Assembly (NCBI GenBank): GCA_006538405.1
Contig: BJKQ01000033.1
Coordinates: forward strand, 52,113-116,112
DNA from: Hansfordia pulvinata
Lineage: Eukaryota; Ascomycota; Sordariomycetes; Xylariales
Direction of reading: 5' to 3'
DNA length: 64,000 nucleotides
The notes beneath the pieces are model-generated. The model was not told where the DNA came from and ran no database searches. It was given only the letters and a program-made list of their open reading frames with translations. Shown piece after piece: positions 13,247 through 21,999 of this stretch. Made by a program: the position numbers and the translations under genes. Numbering within the stretch: the stretch's first letter is position 1; each line of letters begins with the position of its first letter.

Positions 13247-14427
13247 TCAGCTGAACGGATCCCTTAACTTACATGCGTCTAGGCCCCGAGAGAAATCGTC
13301 AGTCCGCGACAGCCAGATCATAGATCGACGTGGCGTCTCTAAATATACAACATCTCCTCTCGACACTGAACCTGGTAGAAACGACGTGGGCGTCGGGTCG
13401 CCGGGGCTACGCTGGTCTCGCTGTAGGGCAGGATCCAAGTCGACAATTGAGGCTTCCACGGTGCCGGAAAGGAGTGCAAGCCGCCCATTCTCCGTAGCCG
13501 GGGACGCAGCCGCAAACGGAGCAGCAACAACTGCACCTTGGCGAGCTTCCATAGTCGAAGTCGATGAAACCTCCACTACGGATGGACGTCCTTTCCATCT
13601 CGTCACTCTTGTGTACAGCGTTATACGACGGGGGTACTCAAAGACCACGGCATTCAAGTTGATCTGCGCCCTTCCTCCCCTCCGCCACCCAGGCCAGCCC
13701 CCCGGCCGGCCTGCCCTACCACTGGCTCGAGCTGTCGGAGGACTAAGATTCCTAAGTACCCGTTGCGTTGATAAGTCGTGGACCAGTCGGACAGGTCCGT
13801 GGTGGAAGATGATGATGTTGAGAGGCCATCGTCTCGTCGTGGTCGTCGTTCTGCGAGGGGGGACTTGTCGGACTCTCACTCTCCTGGGGGTGGTGGTGGT
13901 AGTAGTGATGCTGAGGCCCGTCGTGGTAGGGCGCGGGCGGCGGGCGGCCCTGCTCCTGGCGGGCGACGAGGGCCCGCAAGCCCGGCAGCAGCTTCTCGAG
14001 GCAGCGGCGGGTCTCGGGGGCGATGCCGGTGCCGCGGACCGAGGTGCGGTCCAGGATCTCCAGGGCTCGGAGGATGTAGCTGTTTTGTGTGTCTATTAGC
14101 GACTGTGGCGTATCTCTGGAGAGAGGGGGGTCAAGGTAGGCGGCACGCCTGGGGCCTGTCGTTGCAACCTGCGTCAACAGCCTTCGGACTGCTGCGACTG
14201 ACAAGAGCTATCGTCGCAAACACAGTCCAGGGCCGAATCGAAAAGGGGGGGAGATCAGAGTCAGCAGGAGAAAGGCCATGGGAGCGATGGGCGAAGGGCA
14301 CGCACGCAGGAGAGGCGGCCGAAATGGCCTGGGTGCGGACACCGGCGGGGGCCTTCTTGGAGATGACAGCCGGGGCGGCAGAGACGAGAAACTTTCCTGT
14401 CTCTACTAAGATATGTCCGAAGCCCAT
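13247..14427 (-). CDS. Probable multi-exon gene of unknown function (exon borders unresolved)
   Basis: Three minus-strand stretches look like protein. The first runs from an ATG at 14,427 (MGFGHILVETGKF..., to about 14,200). The second, about 14,204 to 13,752, contains a helix-forming part (SLIDTQNSYILRALEILDRT, then RRCLEKLLPGLRALVARQEQ) followed by a histidine/proline/serine-rich tail. The third ends at a stop at 13,247 and begins probably near 13,663, after a GCGCAG that could be a 3' splice site (INLNAVVFEYPRRITLYTRV...). They lie in different frames, so introns or frameshifts must separate them, and I could not find donor-acceptor pairs of matching phase. It may be a live gene or a decayed one. 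No domain is recognised. A long forward frame at 13,239-14,099 overlaps it and was judged a shadow. Confidence 0.35.
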
Positions 14428-15021
14428 CTACGGGATGTTTGCGGGACGTTCCATAAAATTAGACACCTCGAATGGTACATTGCCTTCGTCTTCTTCGGGC
14501 TGCTCATCCCACTACCCTGTTTTTAGGGCCGCTAGGTGGCACTCGTGGCTGACGCGGGGGGAGATCTCGACTTCGAGATATGTAACACCATCCAGTAATA
14601 TACCATTCTGCATAAACGGCCGAGGTTTTTTACGGCGCAGTCGACGTTTCCAGGCTGTTCTTGCCGTAAGAGCATGATTCATCCCTTAGAGTAACCTGTC
14701 TGCTTCCAGGTCGCCTTCGTCTTCTTGCTCCCGACATATTTTGGGAAGGACTGACATGCCAGCGACGTCGGGGAGCTATTGGGGCTTGCGGGCCGGGGCG
14801 GGGATGGGCGAGGGACGCTGACGCGTCGAGCAGCCACAGACCGAAGAGGGCGACTTTAACTCGAAGCCCATCACGATCTCCTGCTCCCGTCGGCCCCGAG
14901 CTGGAACCTCACAGGCGCGTCTCCAGCACGGCCTTAGTCACACGCTCCTCTCTCTGCCTAGCTAGGAGGACCTGTCACCGAGAAGACTTTGACGAACAAA
15001 GGAAAAAACCGAGACAAGACC
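14428..15021. other. Intergenic stretch with no supported gene
   Basis: About 600 bp of GC-balanced sequence. The motif CTTCGTCTTCTTC-GGCTGCTC near 14,487 is partly repeated near 14,713 (TTCGTCTTCTTGCTC). No coding frame or regulatory element could be supported. Confidence 0.4.
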
Positions 15022-15360
15022 ATGGCGACGGCGCCGCTGGTCGTGGGCGTCCTGTCCCTGCAGGGCGGCTTCATCGGCGAGGGTGGTGCGCGAGGACAAG
15101 GTCGAGGCGGTGGCATCGCTGGAGCTGGTCGTCGAGGAGACGTCGCCGAGCGAGGTGTCGGGGATGACCTGGGCGGTCTCGGGGAAATAAGAGCCGGTCG
15201 GGACCGTCCGTAAAGAAGAGAAGAAAGATAAAAGGAGACATGCAGCTCTCACCAGACTTCCGTAGTGGCCAGGGGCGAAGACAAACCGCCCAGCTACGAA
15301 GATCTGATGGCCTACACGCAGCTGTTGGAAGACATTTCTGCTCTTTCAGCCGAGCCTTGA
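15022..15360 (+). pseudogene. Decayed coding relic, unknown product
   Basis: From an ATG in good context (ACCATGG at 15,019-15,025) the frame begins MATAPLVVGVLSLQGGF, then becomes glycine/arginine-rich. A different frame then gives VREDKVEAVASLELVVEE and ends at TAA (15,187-15,189). A third piece ends KPPSYEDLMAYTQLLEDISA and stops at TGA 15,358-15,360. All three pieces look more protein-like than their surroundings and lie in order on the plus strand. Either a frameshift and an intron separate them or the gene is broken. I do not recognise the family. Confidence 0.25.
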
Positions 15361-15608
15361 AGGCAGGCGTATCCGACTGCTGCTCTGGGCAGTGCTGGGG
15401 GCTGGGACCATGAGATAAGCGTTCGACACACTGGACCTTGTACACTTCGGACGCGCTGAAAGCAACTCTGATTCTATTCGAAGTGGTGGCGTGCTTGACA
15501 GCTCGCTTGCCGAGGCCCGGCTCTGCAAATCATCCGGATAGATGCTCCCCTCGTCGGCATCATGTAGTCATTACCACATTCTGGGGGCGTTTCGCTTTCG
15601 CAGAGCCA

Positions 15609-15872
15609 ATGAGGCGACGACCAAACCCGAAGACGCTCTCCTCCATTGGCAAGCACCCTCTCCCCGAGACCGTTTCTCAGCTCGCGCACCTCCCGGGCGA
15701 GCCAGAATCTGGCTGCTCTCCCTCCTCTGGTCACATCGCCGCCGCCGACCTCTCGCACGACCCACTCGAGACCAATGTCGCACGCCTCCAAGCCGAGTAC
15801 TTGCAGGATGAAAATAGTGACGAAGGAAGCGGACAGGGCTGTTTAAAGCCAAGCTTCCAATTCACGAGGTAA
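15609..15872 (+). CDS. Possible small or partial ORF, unknown
   Basis: The frame is open from 15,438 to the stop at 15,872, and its first ATG is at 15,609, giving 87 residues. The downstream part (LSHDPLETNVARLQAEYLQD, then acidic residues) has the look of coding sequence, with a short amphipathic helix. No known motif. It follows the relic at 15.0-15.4 kb on the same strand and could be its last exon. Confidence 0.25.
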   Translation: MRRRPNPKTLSSIGKHPLPETVSQLAHLPGEPESGCSPSSGHIAAADLSHDPLETNVARLQAEYLQDENSDEGSGQGCLKPSFQFTR

Positions 15873-16351
15873 GGCAAGCGCAGAGTGAGTTTGAGTTCGA
15901 CTTACTCTAAGGCTCTACATAAGAAAGTCCTCCTCTCGACCTTCCAGCTCATTGATCGACTTGCATTCAGGTTTCAACGTTTCGATGTTGACATGTGTGA
16001 TCGGGAGGCTTGAATTCTTTGACTGGCTCTTCTTAGGAGAGAGCGGAGGGTCTACCTCATATATATGTCCTTATATGTATGTCCCTATATATATGTCCCT
16101 GTTTATATGGCTAAATGGTCCACGTTACTAATATTTAGAACTGCGTCATCACCGTTTACTCCGTATGTGAGGCAGTCACGAGAGTTTGTTGGCAGCGACA
16201 CCGTCTATGTAATGGTGTCAATAGCCGTGCTGGAAAGCAGACTGACACAGAGCAGAGCAGAAGCGCAGACTGACAGAGGGCAGAGCAGAAGCGAAGCTTG
16301 CGCGCCCATAAGCCCCGACAGGCCGGGCATATTAGCGAGTCCACAGCCTGT
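15873..16351. other. Non-coding stretch with short tandem repeats
   Basis: Between about 16,060 and 16,105 there are three imperfect units of TATATATGTCCCT. Between about 16,230 and 16,294 a ~27-bp unit built on GCAGACTGACAGAG...GCAGAGCAGAAGC occurs twice. No gene is supported. Confidence 0.5.
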
Positions 16352-16456
16352 GGCACGGGACCAACAAGTCAGCAATGTGAAGAAGTAAGAGTTGTGGTTC
16401 TACGTATCGTGGTACGCGCTGTATCTATGTCGTCGCGCGCGGACTGTCGGGACGCA
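16352..16456 (+). repeat. Direct repeat, copy 1 (~105 bp)
   Basis: Nearly identical to 17,408-17,516 in the same orientation, both starting GGCACGG and running through CAAGTCAGCAATGTG and GGTACGCGCTGTATCTATGT. Differences include two G-to-A changes and a 3-4 bp indel. The pair brackets the damaged gene at 16,848-17,204. Confidence 0.9.
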
Positions 16457-16847
16457 TTAAGTGCCCCTTATTAAGAGGCTGGCATCGTCCCGATGCCGAC
16501 GTAAAATGAGCTATCGTACATACATAAGACGGAGTTTGCTACGTAGCTAGGTTCTTGTAAAGTATCCTCTCGCGCCAGTTTGTTTGTTCCCTCTTTCCTT
16601 GCTCTATCCTCTTCTTCTGTTAATCAGTACGGTCGCGACCTCGCATCGGGCTCTATTATCGGGAATTGTCTCGTGCTTATCCATTACCAGTCGTAAGGCG
16701 CTGCATTGTCGGAAATTGCGTCTCATGCTCACTAATCTCAGCGTTCCGTTGGTTATTCTTCGTCCTATATGCCTTATCAGAAGATGCGGCGGCTGAGCTT
16801 CATCGCAGCGGTAATAGGCTATGTATCTTCGGACCTGTCTTTACCAG

Positions 16848-17204
16848 TCAGGCGCTGCTAAAGTTTGTGAGCTTCTTTATTAAGCGACAGCTGCGCCGGG
16901 GGGGCGGGGCTTTGCGCTTCGATCCTTTGGCGGGGGATAAGCTAATGACAGGAGACGTATTGGTTAATGGCTGCTTTTGCTTTGCCGTGGTTGGCGATTG
17001 CTGTGTCTTCTGCTACTTCTTGGCTAGCGATTGTTGTGTCTCCTGCTCCTGCTTCTTGGCTGGCGAGTGCTTAACGAGTTCGAAGCTGGGATTCTGAAGA
17101 GCAGTCTTCGCGTGCGGCAGATATGGGCAGGCGTCGATGAAAGCGACGACGGCCTTGCAGTTCTGCTGGCTTATAACGAAGTAGGATTGAGCCTCGCTGT
17201 CCAT
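16848..17204 (-). pseudogene. Small-gene family member, copy 1, with in-frame TAG
   Basis: An ATG at 17,204 opens MDSEAQSYFVISQQNCKAVV, followed by a short hydrophobic-acidic stretch, PHAKTA and a lysine/glutamine-rich tail. TAG interrupts at 17,013-17,015, but the same frame continues in the same style (QKTQQSPTTAKQ..., then basic and proline-rich) to TGA at 16,848-16,850: 119 codons in all, counting both stops. The TAG lies in repeated glutamine-rich sequence and is one C-to-T change (CpA to TpA, the RIP preference) from CAG. It is related to the gene at 18,359-18,891: MDS start, S-x-Q-N-C-[KR]-A-[VI]-V, then HAKTA and P-x-F. Function unknown. A 63-residue product is still possible if the early stop is used. 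Confidence 0.55.
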
Positions 17205-17407
17205 AGACAGCTTGTGACATTAGGTCTTAATGTTAATGCTTGTTCGGGGTGGGCCGGCATGCTGGATCGGCAGCCGACGGAGCGGAGAGCGGGGCAGGCC
17301 CGGAGGTCGGAGGGCTGTATGAATGATGCCTTTACCAAGGTGGGAGGCTGGGTAGGGTGGTAAATGAAGTGGAACACGGATCACAGAACCCAGACATACT
17401 ACTAGAC

Positions 17408-17516
17408 GGCACGGCACCAACAAGTCAGCAATGTGAAGAAGTAAGAGTTGTGATTCTACGTATCATGGTACGCGCTGTATCTATGTGACGCGTCGCGCGC
17501 GGCCTATCGGGACGCG
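17408..17516 (+). repeat. Direct repeat, copy 2 (~109 bp)
   Basis: Second copy of the repeat at 16,352-16,456, 1,056 bp downstream and in the same orientation. Relative to copy 1 it has GTGATTC for GTGGTTC and ATCATGG for ATCGTGG. Confidence 0.9.
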
Positions 17517-17872
17517 TCAGCCTGGAAGCGGTACTTACAGCATATGGCAGCGGTCCTGGCGCGGGCAGGTGATGCGGCTGCTCGATGCTTTGATTGGGAC
17601 ACGCTGCTCGGCGCGACTTTTTCTGTGGCGTCACGAAGACAACGACTCGATGGATCTTAAAGGACGGCCACGGCCCTCGCGCGTGTGCTGAACGAGACTT
17701 AATGAAGTGTCGGAAAGCAAGGGTGTGTTGGAGGGTGTGCTGGAAGGTGTGTCGGAGGGTGTTAAAGGGTGTGTCGGGCCTTGGTGAACTGAGACGTGTC
17801 TTGACAAGGGCAGTCAAACTCGGACGAGTGGCAGTACGAGTAGTGGCGGGTGCTTCTGAGGTGCCGGGATGA
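17517..17872. other. Stretch with GGTGTGT minisatellite, no supported gene
   Basis: At about 17,720-17,780 there is a run of imperfect units of GGAGGGTGTGCTGGAAGGTG. Open frames on both strands here are driven by this repeat. Just downstream the 20-bp unit GCCGGGATGAAGACGAGCTT occurs twice in tandem (from about 17,863). Confidence 0.5.
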
Positions 17873-18229
17873 AGACGAGCTTGCCGGGATGAAGACGAGC
17901 AAGTTTGGCATCTCGTCTGTGGCAAGCTTTCTGTGTTTGATCAGTACTTGTACAGCGATGAAGACAAGATTGATGGACTTGGGACAGATTGTGGCCGAAT
18001 CGGTTGGCTTCCTGGCTTTTCGTGTTTACTAAAGTGTGCTACCTCAGCTCTGACCCTGGCCCTGGTCCTGGTCCGTCCTTATGTCGTCTTCCTGAAAGTT
18101 ACTCGAAGGGACCTCGCTGCTGATCGTAGATGGGCGGCAACTCACACTTGGGCGGCGTGGCAACCTGGAGCTATCGACAAGGAGGATGATTCATACCTTA
18201 TAGAGAGTAGAGAGCAGATGGGTAGCTAG
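17873..18229 (+). pseudogene. Open frame with coding character but no start, possibly broken by a 20-bp tandem duplication
   Basis: Immediately after a TGA the frame reads CRDEDEQVWHLVCGKLSVFD, then YLYSDEDKIDGLG and a hydrophobic stretch around SALTLALVLVRPYVVFL, ending at 18,229. There is no ATG near its beginning. The upstream 20-bp tandem duplication places a second copy of the CRDEDE codons in another frame. With one unit only, the frame upstream (WRVLLRCRDEDE) would run on directly. I read this as a gene broken by slippage duplication, or as decayed sequence. Family unknown. Confidence 0.35.
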
Positions 18230-18358
18230 CAGTTAGCTACCTACGCGTGCAAGTATTGGCGGCAAGTGGTGATCGGTAGATGGAGATGAGATGATGTGGA
18301 GGGAAAGAATGAATACGGGAGACCTCAAGCCGATGCTAACATCTATTACGAGAGTACC

Positions 18359-18891
18359 TTAAGCCGACAGCCTAAGCACTATGGCCAGCGACTGGAGGGC
18401 AATCAGAGCCGAACAGATCGCGGCGGCGAGCAGAATGACGGGGACGAGGTCTTGCCGTAGCGGGCGAAGGATGGGATGTCGATGAACGGTCCATACTTAG
18501 ATAGGGCCAGCAGTCGTGCGTTGATTCTGGGAATGCCTTCTCGTTAAACGTCTGGTGGGGATTGTGGAGGGGGTTGTTCCTCGGCACACAGACGCATAAA
18601 TCGAGTTGCGATAGGAAAAGCCTGGCGAAAGGCGAAATCGTCGATGACCCAGCTCACGGGGTAGGCGTTAGGCTCTCGATCATTGTTGCGGTTTCGCCTG
18701 CGAGAGGGCTCTTCGACAGGGGAGGGAGTGGGGCCAGCTTGCTGCACGTAGGTTGGTATAGCTTGGAATTCGGGCTTATCGTGGGCCGTTTTGGCGTGCT
18801 GCACTCAGGGGGGGTCGGAAACGAAGTTGACGATTGCTCTGCAGTTCTGAGGACTGCGGAGGAAGTGGACTGGGTCAGAGTCCGAGTCCAT
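18359..18891 (-). pseudogene. Small-gene family member, copy 2, with in-frame TGA and a C-terminal membrane segment
   Basis: An ATG at 18,891 opens MDSDSDPVHFLRSPQNCRAI. TGA at 18,805-18,807 interrupts, and the same frame continues VQHAKTAHDKPEFQ..., through an arginine/asparagine-rich part and VSWVIDDFAFRQAFPIATRF. A likely 98-nt intron follows (18,496-18,593; donor GTCTGT, acceptor CTAAG). The last exon, 18,359-18,495, ends LVPVILLAAAICSALIALQS plus nine residues, a clear hydrophobic helix. The exon sum is 435 nt, 144 residues counting the TGA position. The stop aligns with a tyrosine codon in copy 1 (16,848-17,204). Likely product if ever made: a small protein anchored by its C-terminus. 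It may be dead, or the TGA may be removed in a way I do not see. Confidence 0.55.
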
Positions 18892-19597
18892 GCGAAGCGA
18901 AGTCGCCGGCCAGAGGCCAGAACGCAAGCGAAACGGACGCTGGCGTTCCTCGTGATGGAGATGATGATGGTGGAGGGTTTTTGATGATGGAGGGGCTAGT
19001 TGCGGGCCCGAGATTGTCGGCGCGGGCTGTTGTATTTCGACGCGTTCTTGGACGCGTCGGTAGACGCGCTGCCAGCTGGAGCTGCCTCGCTGCAAATCAA
19101 TTAATGCTGAACGCGCCGTTGGAAAGCACACTAGTAGTGGGGGTGAGTGTGGGGGTCTACGTGTAGGGGTAGATCCGGGCGCCCAGGTAGGCAGCAGTCA
19201 AGCCGACAACAGCGTGAACGCCAATCTTGGAAGAGGCCTGTCTTGCTGCTGCTGCTGTGCGTCGAGTGCGGCTACGACAGCCCAGGTGATGAGATAAAGG
19301 ATAAGTAACTTGGTATCACTAACTGCCCAGCGTCCAACGTGCGGATGACTTCCATCCAGTGTACCTGGCTGGATGTGGGCCTCGTCACGATGTCTTCTTA
19401 ACGAGCGATCAGTCCCCCGGACCGCAATCGCGCGCGACGAACGGGCGTAACCCGACTTTGACTGGGCAGCACTGCCCCAGAGCGCATACGGGATTCCACA
19501 GTCTTCTCTCGGCTCTGGTTTACAAGTTTATCAGCATTCAATTCATAGGGTAGATCAGAACACGACACGTCAAGTGCCTGTCCACGGTTCAGCACAC
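18892..19597. other. Intergenic stretch upstream of copy 2, no supported gene
   Basis: GC-balanced sequence that would hold the promoter of the minus-strand gene ending at 18,359. A GATGATG-rich patch lies at about 18,957-18,990 and GTGGGGGTGAGTGTGGGGGT at about 19,136. No convincing frame. Confidence 0.4.
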
Positions 19598-19677
19598 TTT
19601 AGGACCATACGTCCTAATCGCCCACCTTTTAGGACGATGCGTCCTAATCGCTTACATCTTAGGACCATGCGTCTTAG
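19598..19677. repeat. Array 1 of a 30-bp-spaced palindrome
   Basis: Three units with AGGAC starting at 19,601, 19,631 and 19,661, exactly 30 bp apart. Each core is a near-palindrome, TTAGGACCATACGTCCTAA, followed by a linker such as TCGCCCACCTT. Core and linker match array 2 at 20,242-20,340. It could be a protein-binding array. It lies outside any coding frame I accept. Confidence 0.85.
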
Positions 19678-20241
19678 TACTCAGGTACACATGTACGTGG
19701 CTGAGATATGAGTACTCCAGGGATAAGTAGATTTCATCGTGGGTATAGTGGGAGGATACCTCACGGTATACTCCCTCGAGCCTTGGGCGTATTCACTACG
19801 AGTACCTCCATACCCACGCACACGAATCGTACGGGAGCACCCCACCAGCGCGACGATGGTGTACCCGCTCGCGCCGACGGGTAGCCGCCGACTCCGACAC
19901 CCGCGCGATCCACAAATCTGCCAGGGTTTCGCCAGTCCTGGCGGCGACCCGACGCTGCTTTTCCTCGCAGCGTATGTCCATGCACGAATCCCATGAGCGC
20001 CATGGGGAAACTGACGAAGAGAAAAAATTCCCAGACTCAATGCGCCCAACCCCGCACGCCCAGCCAATGTCGCCGGGGGCTTTCACGAGCGAGCGGCCTC
20101 GCCCGCCGCGGAGAAGGGAGGCTCTTCTCGTCTACTCCAGTCGTACGTTTGACGGCCCCTGCAAGAAAAGCGAAAATGGCGAATCCTGCCGCGCGTGACT
20201 CTACAGACCGACCGAGATGGCATTCGAGAGGTATGGAGGGG
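19678..20241. other. Intergenic stretch, no supported gene
   Basis: About 560 bp between arrays 1 and 2. It has several GTAC palindromes at its left end (GGTACACATGTACGTG from about 19,683). Minus-strand open frames here overlap in several phases and none is favoured. Confidence 0.4.
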
Positions 20242-20340
20242 TTTAGGACCATGTCTCCTAATCGCCCATGTTTTAGGACCATACGTCCTAATCGCTCACA
20301 TTTTAGGATCATACGTCCTAATCGCTCACATCTTAATCTT
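20242..20340. repeat. Array 2 of the 30-bp-spaced palindrome
   Basis: Units with AGGAC or AGGAT at 20,245, 20,275 and 20,305, again exactly 30 bp apart, with the same core and the linker TCGCYCAYRTTT. A fourth, decayed unit starts near 20,333. It sits about 90 bp past the stop of the minus-strand gene that ends at 20,429. Confidence 0.85.
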
Positions 20341-20428
20341 GAAAGCAGGCATGGCAGCAGCCCTGGAGTCAGGACACGACGGCAGAGCTGCATCTTCGTC
20401 TTCACTGGACAACACCTGATCAGGTACT

Positions 20429-21307
20429 TCAGTACTTAGGTACTTGGCTGCTTGTATCCCCCTCCTCCCGTCCTCGTCCATCATTCCTATCGTTCTTATT
20501 CACTCGCCTGCCATCGACACGCCCCCGCTCGTGCATCCACTCCCACCATCTTACAACCTCATCTGGAAAACGCCTCCGATTATGCTCTCTGGCTCGCCTG
20601 ACTCGCGACTGGCCCTCCTGAGCTGCCCTGGCACTTCCGTCCTCGCCTTCTGCCTCTAATGCAGGCTCACCCGGTTTGACGGACTTGCTCAGTGCGACTG
20701 GCTCATCCCGCTCGGCTGGCCCAACCCGCGGGACTGGCCCCACCCGCTGGACTGGCTCACCCCGCAGGACTGGCCCCTGCCCTTGATCCCCCAAGATGCT
20801 GCCGTGGGGCGTCGTGTCTCCGTCGCCAGTCGTGACAGCGTCAGTTCTGGCAGCTGTCAAGGGTTCATCACTAGCAGCGGGGGCGCCAGCTTCCTCCGTG
20901 CCTGTACCTGGACGTGTCCGTAAGCTGAGTCGTCCCAGAGTTGGCACAGGGTTCTGCTCGTTGCTGACGACGGGCTCGTTCACAGGAGGCTGTTTGCGTT
21001 TCCACTCGTCCATCTTCCTGCGCCAGAACCCAGACACGAACGACGAGAAGCTGTTCTTGCTTTCGGACCAGCCCTCGGGCCAGTTTTCCTCCTCTGGGGA
21101 TCGCCGCTCGAGAGATCCTGAAGTAATCATCATAGCAAAACTTGTGAACTCCGTGGTTATGTGCCTGCTGTTCACCTTGTCCGATTCGCTATAGAGAGAT
21201 CCGCTGCTATGGCCAGCAGAGGTCTCATGTTGCATGGCTTCAAGGTGTGCCTTGTACCGGAGGTATTGTCGAGCTCGCAACTCGATATCGATGGGAGTTG
21301 AAGGCAT
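20429..21307 (-). CDS. Hypothetical protein, 292 residues, low-complexity with basic C-terminus
   Basis: An ATG at 21,307 (AAGATGC context) opens MPSTPIDIELRARQYLRYKA, and the frame is uninterrupted to TGA at 20,429. In order: an N-terminal helix rich in arginine and leucine (about residues 8-28); a serine-rich part; an aromatic-basic patch SGFWRRKMDEWKRKQPP near residues 93-109; a disordered middle; imperfect Gly-Pro-Val repeats (QRVGPVPRVGPAERDEPV) near 183-205; and an arginine-rich end with EVVRWWEWMHERGRV. No signal peptide or membrane helix. It diverges from the gene at 22,000 across about 690 bp that contain palindrome array 3 and a C24 run. I do not recognise the family. Confidence 0.6.
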   Translation of the reverse strand: MPSTPIDIELRARQYLRYKAHLEAMQHETSAGHSSGSLYSESDKVNSRHITTEFTSFAMMITSGSLERRSPEEENWPEGWSESKNSFSSFVSGFWRRKMDEWKRKQPPVNEPVVSNEQNPVPTLGRLSLRTRPGTGTEEAGAPAASDEPLTAARTDAVTTGDGDTTPHGSILGDQGQGPVLRGEPVQRVGPVPRVGPAERDEPVALSKSVKPGEPALEAEGEDGSARAAQEGQSRVRRAREHNRRRFPDEVVRWWEWMHERGRVDGRRVNKNDRNDGRGREEGDTSSQVPKY

Positions 21308-21693
21308 CTTGTCGACAAGTGTGGACTGAGCAGCTATCGAGCGGAAGAGAATTGTCGGAAAGGCTATCGAAGAATGGCCAGATGAGAACCTAAGGTAAAC
21401 GAAACCGAGAACGTAAAGGTAGGTTCAAGTCAACGAGAATCAGGATAGACAGAAACAAGAACAGTCGGAAAGGGCCATCATATCAAGCCGGATTGCCAGC
21501 TCAGCCAGCCAAGGAAAACAAAGAGTGTGACGGTCTGGCGAGCAAGCCATGGAATGTGACAGGCTTCACCGCCGGGACGATATCTATTGGCCCGCCTGCT
21601 TCTGACATCATGGAGGATAAGGTGGCAAAGCTGCTGGTCGAAACCGCAATGGACGGCAGACGTCGGTACGGCACTTCCTCAAAGCATATGCTT

Positions 21694-21752
21694 TTAGGAC
21701 TTAGGAGTATGTATCCTAAATTTCCCATTCTTAGGAGTATCTGTCCTAATTC
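21694..21752. promoter_or_regulatory. Array 3 of the 30-bp-spaced palindrome, inside a divergent promoter
   Basis: Two cores of TTAGGAGTATGTATCCTAA type begin at 21,701 and 21,731, 30 bp apart, with a half-unit TTAGGAC at 21,694. The arms match those of arrays 1 and 2 except for the last base. The site lies between the start codons of the divergent genes at 21,307 (minus) and 22,000 (plus), so a regulatory role is plausible. That is an inference from position. Confidence 0.6.
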
Positions 21753-21882
21753 AACCTTGGCTCCTGCCGCGCGGGGCACCTGCTTGGAACTTACCTCAGA
21801 AGACATGTCGCCCTCGCTCTCTGTTTGCACATCTGGGTACGTCGCGCAAAGCGAGTGTCTATCGGTGGCTGAATTCCACCTG

Positions 21883-21906
21883 CCCCCCCCCCCCCCCCCC
21901 CCCCCC
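21883..21906. repeat. Run of 24 consecutive C
   Basis: A perfect homopolymer 93 bp upstream of the ATG at 22,000. G-rich on the minus strand, it could form a quadruplex or i-motif and would be prone to length change. Its exact length may be affected by sequencing error. Confidence 0.9.
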
Positions 21907-21999
21907 AAGAAGCTTTGCCTTCTTCGCTTGTCCTTACCACTAAACTTCCCATTTCTCCTCGTCTTCGGCCCCAAGTGAACGATTGGCACCGCCTCCAAG

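Noticed and set aside
13239..14099. Forward open frame of 286 codons
   Set aside because: It overlaps minus-strand stretches with better protein character, has long valine, glycine and arginine runs typical of antisense shadows, and has no intron or context support.
15022..15078. Start of a pyridoxal-phosphate synthase glutaminase (Pdx2-like), because of VGVLSLQGGF
   Set aside because: Only about ten residues match; the expected PGGES nucleophile motif and the rest of the domain are absent in all frames nearby.
17425..17925. Minus-strand frame of 166 codons
   Set aside because: Its middle is made by a GGTGTGT minisatellite and its end overlaps the 105-bp direct repeat; no start context.
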